A model generated the notes under the pieces. That model was not told the DNA's origin, searched no databases, and saw only the letters and a list, made by a program, of their open reading frames with translations. From Rufibacter roseolus (GTDB lineage Bacteria > Bacteroidota > Bacteroidia > Cytophagales > Hymenobacteraceae), in NCBI RefSeq assembly GCF_017916365.1, contig NZ_JAFMSU010000002.1, forward strand, positions 1,302,001-1,366,000: a stretch of 64,000 nt of DNA, given 5' to 3'. Position 1 is the first letter of the stretch, and every line of letters starts with the position of its first letter. A program made the position numbers and the translations under genes. Below are positions 25,679 to 35,300 of this stretch, piece by piece.

Positions 25679-26311
25679 ATGAACCGCGCTGCCCTGTTTG
25701 CCTCTCTCTTGCTTTTAAGCTGTTCACCGGAAAAAGCCCGCGAAACGCTGGCCGAAGAACCTGTTGCCACCGCTCATACTCCTTTGGAAGAAGTTGCGGA
25801 TTCAGTGACCGATGCCTCTCTTGACGGCACCGCCACCAGTACGGTACCCCTGGACGTAAGACAGCAGCTTCCCGCCGAATTGGAGGTGCACCTGGACCGC
25901 ACCCACGGATTATGGCAGTTCCCTACCCTCACCTCCACTGACTCTCAGCGGGTCCCGCAGGAAGAGCAGGGGCCTTACTACGTGCAGGCAGATTTCAACG
26001 GGGATAATAAACAGGATTATGCCATCCAGCTGGTAGAGCGGGACTCAGCGTTTGTATATGCCTTTGTGAAGCGTTCTGAAGGTGATTTTCAGGAATTCCT
26101 GCTGGAACGTGATAAGCTGTATGACATGGATGGTAAAAAGAGAAGCATCCATTACCTAAGGCTGGCCAAGAAAAACGACCGGTTATATGACCATGCCACC
26201 CGCCAGCAAACCATTATTGCGCAGGACGGCATTTCTGTGGGGGCCGAGAACTATACCGCCACCTATGTATGGGAGAAAGGGAAATTCAGGAAAATAGAAT
26301 CGGGTGACTGA
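25679..26311 (+). CDS. Putative lipoprotein of unknown function
   Basis: 210 residues with an N-terminal lipobox 'LFASLLLLSCSPEKA' (Cys about 15), then a low-complexity Ala/Glu/Thr linker to about residue 65. The C-terminal part has an FG-GAP-like line, 'YYVQADFNGDNKQDYAIQLV', followed by 'YDHATRQQTIIAQDGISV' and 'ATYVWEKGKFRKIESGD'. Such calcium-loop repeats are common in Bacteroidota lipoproteins that report on stored numeric state or sit on the surface; no function is known. Converges with the TerB-like gene 9 bases away. Confidence 0.7.
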   Translation: MNRAALFASLLLLSCSPEKARETLAEEPVATAHTPLEEVADSVTDASLDGTATSTVPLDVRQQLPAELEVHLDRTHGLWQFPTLTSTDSQRVPQEEQGPYYVQADFNGDNKQDYAIQLVERDSAFVYAFVKRSEGDFQEFLLERDKLYDMDGKKRSIHYLRLAKKNDRLYDHATRQQTIIAQDGISVGAENYTATYVWEKGKFRKIESGD

Positions 26312-26320
26312 GGTCTCTGC

Positions 26321-26752
26321 TTACTGAAGCTCCAGGAAATGGATAGCTTCGTCTTTTATTTCTTCCCGCGAGAGGCCGTCTTTTACGCCCGTGGTGATTT
26401 TCTTTACCAGCACCCCCACCACCGCTTTTCTGAAGCCCATTTTGGTGGCAATGTCAATGCAGAACTCCATCTCGCTGTCATCTACAATACCATCGGCGAG
26501 CATCATCTCCACCAGGTCATAGACCTGGTCAAAGCGGTCAATGTCATTGTTGGGCATGGTTAGTTTCACGTTTCCGCAGTTGGCCAGCAGCGCCCGCACA
26601 TCCTGCGCCCGCATTCCCTTCCGTTCGCCAATGGCAATGATATGCTCCATCTCGGCAGAATCTATGTGCCCATCAATTTTAGCCAACGCCCCTAAATTAA
26701 CAATATGGCTCTTGAGCCGTTTTGTTTCTTCACTCTCAAAAATTGAAAACAT
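26321..26752 (-). CDS. TerB-like cytoplasmic protein
   Basis: 143 residues, all-helical and acidic. 'LGALAKIDGHIDSAEMEHII' and 'LVEMMLADGIVDDSEMEFCI' are two internally related Asp-rich helical hairpins, the pattern of the TerB/DjlA-N fold. TerB proteins are linked to tellurite resistance and envelope-stress metal sensing, but most single genes like this lack any ter neighbours, and there are none here. Metal binding through the Asp/Glu pairs is plausible. Confidence 0.75.
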   Translation of the reverse strand: MFSIFESEETKRLKSHIVNLGALAKIDGHIDSAEMEHIIAIGERKGMRAQDVRALLANCGNVKLTMPNNDIDRFDQVYDLVEMMLADGIVDDSEMEFCIDIATKMGFRKAVVGVLVKKITTGVKDGLSREEIKDEAIHFLELQ

Positions 26753-27053
26753 AGAGTTACATGATTGGTGGAAGAAGATATTTTATGGTGATTGCACGGA
26801 CTTTGCGCAAATTATTGCACCCGTCCATTTTCACGATATAATTTACGGACTTTTGAAAAAAATCGCTGCACCATTTCCTTAAAAGTATTTATATTTTTCT
26901 TATTGGCCTTAAGAATCGTACAACTGAGAAAAAGTCCTGAATTGTGAGGGATGCCTCAGAGGCAAGAATGGTGGTATTTGGCAGATGTGTGACCAAAAAA
27001 GCTTGAGTTTTGTAAGGTAATGCCTTACTTTGCGATTCGTTTTAGATGTTAAG
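26753..27053. other. Intergenic gap before pfkA
   Basis: 301 bases, A+T-rich, between divergent genes. Apart from the pfkA promoter at 27003-27032 I see no structure or coding frame in it. Confidence 0.6.
27003..27032 (+). promoter_or_regulatory. pfkA promoter
   Basis: TTG at 27003-27005, 19 bases, then TTACTTTG at 27025-27032, 21 bases before ATG 27054. The -7 box differs from TAnnTTTG by one base. The same variant and spacing occur before the DUF2461 gene. Confidence 0.6.
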
Positions 27054-28025
27054 ATGAAGAAAATAGCTGTTTTTACGTCCGGGGGAGATGCTCCGGGCAT
27101 GAATGCTTGTATCCGTGCGGTTGTGCGGACAGCAGTTTACCATAAATTAGAAGTATACGGAATAGGCAGAGGCTACAATGGCATGATCCAGGGAGAGATT
27201 TACCGGTTGTTCTCCCACTCCGTGAGCAATATCATTCAAAAAGGCGGGACTATCCTTAAATCGGCCCGCTGTCTGGAGTTCCAAACTCCCGAAGGCAGAA
27301 AAAGAGCCTTTGAGCAGATTTCAAAGTTTGGGATTGAGGGCATCGTGGCCATTGGCGGAAACGGAACCTTCACCGGCGCCCAGATTTTCCACCAGGAGTA
27401 CGGTATTCCAATCATCGGCTGCCCCGGCACCATTGACAATGACCTTTACGGCACTGATTACACCATTGGGTATGACACCGCCGTGAACACCGCCCTTGAC
27501 GCCATTGACAAGATCAGAGACACCGCCGACAGCCATGAGCGCGTTTTCTTTGTGGAAGTGATGGGCCGTGACTCAGGCTACATCGCCCTGCCTTGTGCCA
27601 TCGGTGGTGGTGCCGAGATGGTGATGATCCCCGAGACAATCACGTCCATGTCTGAGGTGATTGAGACCCTGCAACAAGGCTGGCGCCGCTCCAAGACCTC
27701 CTTCATCATCATCGTGGCCGAAGGCGACGAGGAAGGCGGGGCCACTGAGATTGCCGCGAAGGTGAAAGAAGCATTGCCGCAGATGGATGCCAAGGTGACC
27801 ATCATCGGGCACGTACAGCGCGGAGGTACCCCAACCGCCGCCGACCGCCTTTTGAGCAGCCAGATGGGTATGGCCGCCGTGGAAGGCCTTATTGCCGGCC
27901 GCTCCAATGAAATGGTGGGCGTAATGAACGGGGAGCTGGTGTACACCCCGTTCCATGACACCATCACCAAGAAAAAACCAATCAGCGAGAGCTTCCTTAA
28001 GTTAGTGGAAGTACTGAGCGTGTAA
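27054..28025 (+). CDS. pfkA: ATP-dependent 6-phosphofructokinase
   Basis: 323 residues from ATG 27054; the frame opens at 27030 but the conserved N-terminus 'MKKIAVFTSGGDAPGMNACI' fixes the start. It phosphorylates fructose 6-phosphate in the committed step of glycolysis. 'GGDAPGMN' binds ATP, 'VAIGGNGTFTGAQIF' follows, 'GCPGTIDNDLYGTDYTIGYD' carries the catalytic Asp, and 'VEVMGRDSGYIAL' binds sugar phosphate. The bacterial allosteric short form. The Gly in 'GGNGTF' (more usually GGDGS/GGEGS) is a minor variation. Monocistronic, with promoter and terminator both visible. Confidence 0.96.
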   Translation: MKKIAVFTSGGDAPGMNACIRAVVRTAVYHKLEVYGIGRGYNGMIQGEIYRLFSHSVSNIIQKGGTILKSARCLEFQTPEGRKRAFEQISKFGIEGIVAIGGNGTFTGAQIFHQEYGIPIIGCPGTIDNDLYGTDYTIGYDTAVNTALDAIDKIRDTADSHERVFFVEVMGRDSGYIALPCAIGGGAEMVMIPETITSMSEVIETLQQGWRRSKTSFIIIVAEGDEEGGATEIAAKVKEALPQMDAKVTIIGHVQRGGTPTAADRLLSSQMGMAAVEGLIAGRSNEMVGVMNGELVYTPFHDTITKKKPISESFLKLVEVLSV

Positions 28026-28053
28026 AGCGCCTTTCAACCGCTGAAACCTTTCT

Positions 28054-28099
28054 AATGCGTTTTCAGCCTGATTTCTAAAAATCGGGGTGGGAACGCATT
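28054..28099 (+). terminator. pfkA terminator with nested dyad
   Basis: AATGCGTT (28054-28061) pairs exactly with 28092-28099; the interior contains a dyad copy (CCTGATTT with AAATCGGGG), and CTCTTTTT follows. Confidence 0.65.
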
Positions 28100-28133
28100 C
28101 TCTTTTTAAATTCAATGATTAGCCATTCAATGA

Positions 28134-28877
28134 ATGAAATTTAAATCTTTGTTACTGCCTGGTTTGGTCACACTAATCGGCTGCACAACAACTTCGCCCA
28201 AAATTGAAGTTGCGGCCGAAGAAGTCACCCATGAGAAAATGATTGAAGACTATCTCAGGGCTTATGCCATCAAACCAACCTTGGTTTACAAAAATGATGG
28301 AAGTAAGGCATTTACGCTCTTAAACCACAAAATTATTTGGAAGGAGCTAAACAGCGGGGTGGAGATTTCTATTGACGGACATTCGTTCTCAACGAGTGAT
28401 AAAGTGACGTTCAATTCTGTCGAAAAATCTGGAAAGGACAGTTTAAACTTCGCCAATTCCTTAATGCAGGTAAAGGTTTACGAAAAAGAATCACTGATTG
28501 GCTTCGTCCTTGATTTTGAACCTTGCACAGGAACTGGTTGCAGCATAAGCTACCAAATCATCTATGACTTGAAGACACGGAAACAAAGTTATTTTGGCAG
28601 ATTCCGGACAGGGTTTGAATTTGAGCTCTATGACTTCAACAAAGATGGAAGGTTAGATTATTTGACGACCGAAACAGAGGGCCCTAACGCTGATGGAGTG
28701 TTGGCAAAAGAATACATCCTGTATAGCCAGGCTAAGGGCGGAGAGTTTGAGGAATTCTCGACAGAAAGGCAAAAAAGGTTTTGGTTCAGGTATACTTCAA
28801 ATGAAAGTGGACCAATGCCCCAAGATGAGAAATTTGAGGAAAGCTGGGTGGAGAAAATAAATAAATCGGGCAAATAA
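28134..28877 (+). CDS. Putative lipoprotein with calcium-loop-like motif
   Basis: 247 residues. 'LLLPGLVTLIGCTTTSPK' is a lipobox with Cys about 17. The middle is beta-rich without a known motif; 'FELYDFNKDGRLDYLTTETE' near residue 165 resembles an EF-hand/FG-GAP calcium loop. The sequence ends in a charged tail. Base composition is clearly more A/T-rich than pfkA and the aldo/keto reductase on either side, which may mean later acquisition. No function is known. Confidence 0.65.
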   Translation: MKFKSLLLPGLVTLIGCTTTSPKIEVAAEEVTHEKMIEDYLRAYAIKPTLVYKNDGSKAFTLLNHKIIWKELNSGVEISIDGHSFSTSDKVTFNSVEKSGKDSLNFANSLMQVKVYEKESLIGFVLDFEPCTGTGCSISYQIIYDLKTRKQSYFGRFRTGFEFELYDFNKDGRLDYLTTETEGPNADGVLAKEYILYSQAKGGEFEEFSTERQKRFWFRYTSNESGPMPQDEKFEESWVEKINKSGK

Positions 28878-29013
28878 CAATTTTCAGAAGCCCGGCTACG
28901 CCTAATGGCCTTACTCAGGGGTGCGTGTCACCTAGAAAAAACCAAATCTGCCTTTGACAATAACCAATGGATTTAAATGCCGTTTTCTAATCCAACATCC
29001 TAAAAGAACAGCA

Positions 29014-30066
29014 ATGGAATTTAGACAACTTGGGGCATCGGGGTTACAGGTGCCGGTGCTCAGTTTCGGGACAGCGACTTTTGGCGGCGGCGGTGAATTC
29101 TTCAAGGCCTGGGGCAGCACCCAGGTAGAGGAGGCTACCCGCATGGTCAATCTTTGTATGGACGCTGGCGTGAACTTCTTTGACACCGCCGACATCTACT
29201 CTCAGGGCATGTCTGAGGAGATCTTGGGGCAGGCCCTGAAAGGCCTTGGGCGCTCAGAAGTGATCATCTCCACCAAGGGAACGTTCCCTTTCGGGGAAGG
29301 GCCCAACAACCAGGGCTCCTCGCGGTTCCACCTACTTAAACAAGTAGAAGGCAGCCTCAAACGTCTCAACACCGATTACATTGACCTGTACCACATGCAC
29401 GGCTTTGACGGGAACACGCCCGTAGAGGAAACCCTGCGTACCCTGGATGACCTGGTGCAAAGCGGCAAGGTCCGCTACATCGCGGCCTCCAACTTCTCGG
29501 GCTGGCACCTGATGAAATCACTGGGGGTTTCTGAGAAGTACGGCTGGAACCGCTACGTAGCGCACCAGGTGTATTACTCTCTCACCAACCGGGAATACGA
29601 ATGGGAACTCATGCCTCTGGGCCTTGACCAAAATGTAGGCGGCATCGTCTGGTCTCCCCTGGCCGCCGGCCGATTGGGCGGGAAATACCGCAGAGGTCAA
29701 CCATTGCCCCAGGATAGCCGCATTGCGCAGGGTGGCAGCCCCGTACCAGAGGCTGTGGTGAACGAAGAGATTTTCTACAACATCATAGACGCATTGGATG
29801 AAATAGCCGCAGAGACAGAGAAAACGGTAGCCCAGGTGGCACTGAACTGGCTTCTGCAAAGACCTACCGTCTCCAGCATCATCATTGGCGCCCGGAATGA
29901 AGAACAACTCAAGCAAAATCTGGGAGCCGTGGGCTGGAACCTGACGGTGGACCAGGTAAAGAAACTGGATGCGGCCAGTGAGGTCCCTCCTATTTATCCT
30001 TACTGGCACCAAAGACAAAACACCAAGCTCAACCCATTGCCCCCTTTCTACCCAAAGAGAAAGTAA
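29014..30066 (+). CDS. Aldo/keto reductase
   Basis: 350 residues from ATG 29014; the frame is open to 28954, but 'MEFRQLGASGLQVPVLSFGT' is the canonical family start. The (beta/alpha)8 NADPH-dependent oxidoreductase tetrad is present: Asp57 and Tyr62 in 'NFFDTADIYSQG', Lys88 in 'VIISTKGTF', His129 in 'IDLYHMHGFD'. 'SSIIIGARNEEQLKQNLGAV' binds the NADPH phosphate. It resembles the YhdN/YdjG-type group that reduces aldehydes and ketones. Single gene, terminated by a strong hairpin. Confidence 0.9.
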   Translation: MEFRQLGASGLQVPVLSFGTATFGGGGEFFKAWGSTQVEEATRMVNLCMDAGVNFFDTADIYSQGMSEEILGQALKGLGRSEVIISTKGTFPFGEGPNNQGSSRFHLLKQVEGSLKRLNTDYIDLYHMHGFDGNTPVEETLRTLDDLVQSGKVRYIAASNFSGWHLMKSLGVSEKYGWNRYVAHQVYYSLTNREYEWELMPLGLDQNVGGIVWSPLAAGRLGGKYRRGQPLPQDSRIAQGGSPVPEAVVNEEIFYNIIDALDEIAAETEKTVAQVALNWLLQRPTVSSIIIGARNEEQLKQNLGAVGWNLTVDQVKKLDAASEVPPIYPYWHQRQNTKLNPLPPFYPKRK

Positions 30067-30088
30067 AATCGGGTTTTAGGATTGAAAC

Positions 30089-30146
30089 AAATCCACTCTG
30101 CTTCGGGGCTATTTTCTGGAAAATAACCCCGAAGCAGAGTGGATTT
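30089..30146. terminator. Bidirectional terminator between the aldo/keto reductase and miaA
   Basis: Arms 30089-30116 and 30119-30146 pair over 28 positions with one mismatch and a 2-base tip. A dyad core (TATTTTCTGGAAAATA) forms the top. It sits between convergent genes. Confidence 0.8.
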
Positions 30147-30182
30147 TAAGTTTTAATGTATTTATGGCCGGGGAGCGCGAAA

Positions 30183-31109
30183 TCAGTCTTTCTGTGCCTT
30201 GACCATTTCAGCCTGAATGTAGGTCAACACCTCGTTGAACTGGTTTGGATGGAACCAATAGATTTCAGGGTCGCGGGTGAACCATGTTAATTGGCGCTTG
30301 GCATAACGGCGGCTGTTGCGTTTGAGTAGTCTTACCGCTTCTTCATGGGGATAATCGCCGTCTAGGTAATGGAACAACTCGGTATAGCCCACGGTTTGCA
30401 GGGCCTGATGCTGACGGTACGGAACCATGCTTTTCACCTCGTCTAGAAGTCCCTGTTCCAGCATCAGGTCCATGCGCAGGTCAATGCGGTCATAGAGTTC
30501 TTGGCGATCGCGGTTCAGGCCTATTTTGATGATCTGGAAATCGCGCCCGCGTTCCTTGCTTTTGGTCCGGAAAGAGGAATACGGCTGGCCACTGCTCAGG
30601 CAAACCTCCAGGGCTCTCACCACCCGCTGCGGATTCTGAACGTCCACCTGAGCCGCATACATGGGGTCTAATTCGCGCAGTTGCTCCACCAGCCTGGGAA
30701 GTCCCTCCTCTTCTAACCTTTTCGTCAACTCCTCCCTGATGCCAGGCAGAATCTCGGGCATTTCATCCAAGCCTTCGCACAGCGCCCGCACATAGAGCCC
30801 AGATCCGCCCGTGGCGATGACCACCTGGTGCTCTTTGAACAGGTTTTGCAGCAATTGTAGCGCATCTTCTTCAAAGGCGCCGGCATTGTACTCCTCCTCA
30901 ATAGAATGCGAATCAATGAAATGGTGGACTACCCCACCCTGCTCCTGAGGGCTGGGTTTGGCCGTGCCGATGCTCAATTCTTTGAAGAACTGCCGGGAGT
31001 CCATAGACAGGATCTGGGTTTGGAAGTGGCGGGCCAGCTGCACACAGAAATCGGTTTTTCCAACGGCCGTAGGGCCTACCACTACTATTAAGAATCTATG
31101 TTGTTCCAT
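30183..31109 (-). CDS. miaA: tRNA dimethylallyltransferase
   Basis: 308 residues from ATG 31109, fixed by the conserved 'MEQHRFLIVVVGPTAVGKTD'. It adds an isopentenyl group to A37 of tRNAs reading UNN codons. P-loop Lys18 in 'GPTAVGKTD', 'MDSRQFFKELSIGTAKPS' (family DSRQ.Y motif), 'GGSGLYVRALCEGLD' and 'NPQRVVRALEV' are all seen. The start codon shares its A with the TGA stop of the upstream glycosyltransferase (TGATG), which indicates translational coupling. The frame upstream of 31109 lies inside that gene and is not used. Confidence 0.95.
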   Translation of the reverse strand: MEQHRFLIVVVGPTAVGKTDFCVQLARHFQTQILSMDSRQFFKELSIGTAKPSPQEQGGVVHHFIDSHSIEEEYNAGAFEEDALQLLQNLFKEHQVVIATGGSGLYVRALCEGLDEMPEILPGIREELTKRLEEEGLPRLVEQLRELDPMYAAQVDVQNPQRVVRALEVCLSSGQPYSSFRTKSKERGRDFQIIKIGLNRDRQELYDRIDLRMDLMLEQGLLDEVKSMVPYRQHQALQTVGYTELFHYLDGDYPHEEAVRLLKRNSRRYAKRQLTWFTRDPEIYWFHPNQFNEVLTYIQAEMVKAQKD

Positions 31110-32191
31110 CACAATCCGGCATAAAGACTGAGCAGTTGCTTTTCCTCGGTTTCCCAGTTCCACTCCTCCCGCGCTTGCAGGCAGTTTCGCTGTAACCGCT
31201 GGTAAACCTCCTGATCATGCAGCAAAGTTAACAGCGCCGTCCGGACTTCCTCTACTTGGTTTTCTACCAGCAGCGCCACTTCGTGCCGGGCGTTCAGCTC
31301 CGCGTACTCCGGGAATGGCACACAGACCTGCGGAATGCCCGCCTGCACATAGTCAAAGAATTTATTGGCCAATGAATAGTAATAACTCAGGCCCTGGTTA
31401 TCCAGCAGCATGATTCCGGCCCAGGCGGCTGCGGTAACTTGGGCCAAAGCTTTTGGTGCCACGTTGCCTTTGAATATGATTTTATCCTGCAGGCCAAGGT
31501 GCTGGGTCAGTTTTTTAAGTTGGGGCATGAGCGGGCCGGTGCCGCAGATGACCAGTTGGGCAGGTACCTCCTGCATGGCCTTGATGGTATTCTCCAATCC
31601 GCGGCCCACGTTCAGTGCTCCCTGGTAGATAAAGTATGGCGGCGAGGACGGCAAGGCGGCGTAAGACTGCCGTACCGGCATGTTCCGGACCAGGTGTACT
31701 GGGCGCCCGTACTTCTGCTGGAAGTAGGTCACCAGCGAGGCACTTACGGTATAGGCCAGCGCAGCCCGTTTAAAAGCCATTTTGTCTAAAAAAGCCCAAA
31801 AACGCCTCACCAAAGGTCGGTTCACCACCTCGGGCATCTCGGGGAACAGCTCATGGGCATCATAGACCAGCGGCTTCCGGCGCCAGGTAATGGTGACCAG
31901 TCCGGCCAAAGCGGTATCGGCGTCCACGGTTCCGTAAATGTCAAACCTGTTAGAGAAAAACCAGGTCACCAGCCGAAGATTGTACTCCAGGTAAAACAAG
32001 GGCCCTTTTAGAAACCGACATTTAATGCGATGGCTTCGGAAAGGAAGCGCAGGTACTTCTGCCGAACCAGGCAGCAATCTTCCTACCAAGGTTACTGCGT
32101 ATCCGGCTGATGCTAAAGAGTTGGCAATCCGTAGCATGCGTTGGTCATGGCTAATGTCAGTGGTGACCGTAAAAACAATAGATTTAGCCAT
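31109..32191 (-). CDS. Glycosyltransferase family 4-like protein
   Basis: 360 residues with the GT-B two-Rossmann layout. The N-terminal half begins 'SIVFTVTTDISHDQRMLRIA' and includes 'YDAHELFPEMPEVVNRPLVR'. The nucleotide-sugar half has 'PPYFIYQGALNVGRGLENTI', 'PAQLVICGTGPLMPQLKKL' and 'YSLANKFFDYVQAGIPQVCV', where the E-x7-E site is weak. It probably transfers a sugar during polysaccharide or glycolipid synthesis. There is no EPS cluster here; it is coupled instead to miaA through a shared base. Confidence 0.85.
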   Translation of the reverse strand: MAKSIVFTVTTDISHDQRMLRIANSLASAGYAVTLVGRLLPGSAEVPALPFRSHRIKCRFLKGPLFYLEYNLRLVTWFFSNRFDIYGTVDADTALAGLVTITWRRKPLVYDAHELFPEMPEVVNRPLVRRFWAFLDKMAFKRAALAYTVSASLVTYFQQKYGRPVHLVRNMPVRQSYAALPSSPPYFIYQGALNVGRGLENTIKAMQEVPAQLVICGTGPLMPQLKKLTQHLGLQDKIIFKGNVAPKALAQVTAAAWAGIMLLDNQGLSYYYSLANKFFDYVQAGIPQVCVPFPEYAELNARHEVALLVENQVEEVRTALLTLLHDQEVYQRLQRNCLQAREEWNWETEEKQLLSLYAGL

Positions 32192-32247
32192 GGCTGGGAA
32201 TATGCAAGGTTGCGCGGCGCTTAAGTGTAAAATACCAGTTTTTAGGA

Positions 32248-32255
32248 TAGATTTG
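32248..32255 (+). promoter_or_regulatory. -7 element for the hybrid kinase gene
   Basis: TAGATTTG, exact TAnnTTTG, 74 bases before ATG 32330. No TTG at the expected distance, so moderate support only. Confidence 0.4.
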
Positions 32256-32329
32256 CTAAATTAGGCTTTTTCCAGCCAAGTGCCACTTTCAGGAAAAAAG
32301 CCAACACCAGCCAAAGCAGAAACTCGGAG

Positions 32330-35300
32330 ATGAATACTAGTAACACCATGGTAGACAGGACAGCACAGGAAGCAGCCGCCGCGCGTTTGATTGATTTTGC
32401 GGAGCATGTGAGTGGCAGCCGAAAATACATGTTTGTGTGTACGCCAGATGGCACGCTCCTGAGCATAAACCAACAGGCCAAAGACATTTTCTTCGGGGGC
32501 AAGGATATCCCCGCCGATATGAACGTGAAGGAGCTGCTGGATGAAAAGCAGCAGTTTGAGTTTGACCGTAATGTGCGCCTGCTCCGGACCCGCAAGAACA
32601 TCAGCGGCTTTTTCCAGCCCAAAGACAAGATCCTGGACACCAACCTGCTCTATTTCAAATCCAGCCTGGTGCAACAAGAGGGCTTTGAGTTGCTGTACAT
32701 CGCGGTTCGTGCGGCCTCCGCAGAGGTGATGCCTGCCGGCGATATGTTTGCGACGGAATCTAGCTACCGGACCATTTTTGAGGAAAGCAATGAGCCCATG
32801 TTCATCCTGGACAAAAAGGGCATGTTCATTGACATCAACAAACAGACGGTTTCCATCACCCAGATTGAAAAGCAAAACCTCATAGGCAAAAGCGTTTTTG
32901 AGGCGTTTGACTTAAATCCCTCTGAAAGAATCGCGTTCAGAACCCGGATTCTGCAGGCCTGCGAGGGTAAAACCCAGCGCTTTGACTGGTGGTTCAAGAA
33001 TAGTGATGGCACGCACTACCCCCTCTGGCTTTCTTTCAGATGCGGTAAATATTTTGGGCAAGAGGTGATTTTGGGCACGGCCAAACCCATGGAAGACGCT
33101 CGCCTCCCTATTGAGGGCGGGCGCCAGCGCCAGGAGCAGCAGGAATTCATGGCCAGGCTTCTGCCGCAGCTTAACAACCTGAAAACCGCCGAAGACATTC
33201 TATCGGTGGTATTGGGTGAGCTCATCAATTTACCCAGCGTTTGTGGGGGCGGGGTTTTTGTCTACCAACCTTCCACCCGCATGGTGCAGTTGGTTTGCAA
33301 CAAGGGAGATCAGTCTTACTTACTGAAAGAAAAAAGCGTGCTTGCTTTGAACCCCGAGTTCCTGGCGCAGTTGGAGAACAAGAACAAGAACCGGTCGCTG
33401 CTCAGTATCTCCCGCAATTTTCAGCACCTATTCAATAAGCGCGAGGTGCTGGCCATGCCCATCAGCACCGACAAGCAATACCTGGCCACTATCATTCTGC
33501 TGGTAGATGACGCCATGAACATGACCAGCAGCCTCACCGAGTTTGTAAACCACGTGGGGTTTGAGGTGAGTTCTTACCTCTCCCGGTTCGAGCTCCGGCA
33601 AGAGTTGCATTACTCAGAAGGCAAGTACAAAACCCTTTTTGAGTCCAGCAATGATTCTATTTTCCTGCTCAACCATACTTTAATTGCCGACTGTAACTTC
33701 CAGGCCACCGTTTTGCTGGACTGCGACAAGCAAGACATCATCGGTAAACGGATAGCCGATTTCTCGCCCGCGCTCCAGGCTGACAACTCCTCTTCGGTGG
33801 AGAAGTCCCTGCAGTTGATTGAGAGCACTTTGGAAGATGGCCAGCCCCGCAGCCTGGAATGGCGCATTGAGAAATCAGACGGGAGCATCATTGACGGGGA
33901 AATCAGTTTCAGCGCCATTATTCTGGAAGGCGTCAATTTTGTACAGTGCATTCTCCGCGACATCACCTCCCGCAAAGAAGCCCAGGCGCTGATCAGGCGC
34001 CAGGAAGTGCTGCGCGAGTCCATGCATCAGTTCCGGTCTTTCCTGAGCCAGGTGAACCTTGCTTACGTGAGCATGGACCTGGATCTGCGCGTGGTGTACG
34101 TAAATGACTATTTCCTGCAATACACCGGCTACAAACGCGAGGAGGTGGTAGGCCAAAACTACTATGACATCTTCGTGCCGGAAAAAGAACGGGCCACCCG
34201 CATCCAGGAAATCAGAAAGGCGCTGCAGAACCAGACACTACGCAGTTACTATGAGTGGGACCTGATCACCAAATCACAGTCGGTGAAGATCCTGCGCTGG
34301 AACATCATGTTTGAGATGGACGTGGAAGGCAATGTGGTAGGCATCACCGCCGTGGGCAAGGACATGACCGACAAACGCATTGCCATGGAAGCGCTCAAGG
34401 ACAACAAAATCCGCCTCCAGGATTTGTTTGACAACGCCCATGACCTTATCCAGAACATCTCCACCGATAACAAGTTCATCTTCGTGAACCGGGCCTGGAA
34501 AGAGAAGCTGGGCTACAACGACTTTGACATTGAGAACCTTACCCTCAATGACATTGTCCACCCATACTACAAAGCCAAGCTCATTTACCAGCTTCGCAAC
34601 CTGTACAAAGGCGACGATGTCAACAAAATAGAAACCGTATTCCTGACCAAGAGCGGCAAGCCGATTCACTTGATAGGCAGTATCAACTGCAGTTGGCAGG
34701 ATGGTAAGCCCATTGCCACCCGCGCAATCCTCCACGATATCACAGACCGGATCAAGGCCGAGCGGCTGCAGAAAGTATACTACAGTATCGCTAACCTGGC
34801 CATCAGCTCCAAAGACTTACCGTCTCTGTACAGCGCCATCCACCGCGAGCTGAGCAAGATCATTGAGACGCATAACTTCTACATTGCGCTGTTTGATGAA
34901 GAGAAGGACCTTATCAACTTTGTGTATTATGTAGACCAGATCTCCAATGTGCCGGCGGCGCCCAGACCGTTCTCACTGGGCATGACCGAGTACATCATCA
35001 AAACCGGCAAACCGCTGTACGCCTCCAAAGCCGATTTCATGGACCTGGTGGAGAAAGGCCAGATAGAGGTGAACGGCGTGGTGCCTGAGGTGATGCTCTC
35101 CTCCCCGCTCTCCATTGGCGAGCGCATCATTGGCGTGATTGCCGTGCGCGACTACAAGAACCCAGAGGCCTACGTGCAGACCGATATCGAAATCCTGCAC
35201 TTTATCTCCAACCAGGTAGCCCTGGCTATTGAACGGAAACGAAACGAAGAGCAAATCACCATTCAGAACGCCCGCCTCAAGGCTATCTTTGAAAGCGGCA

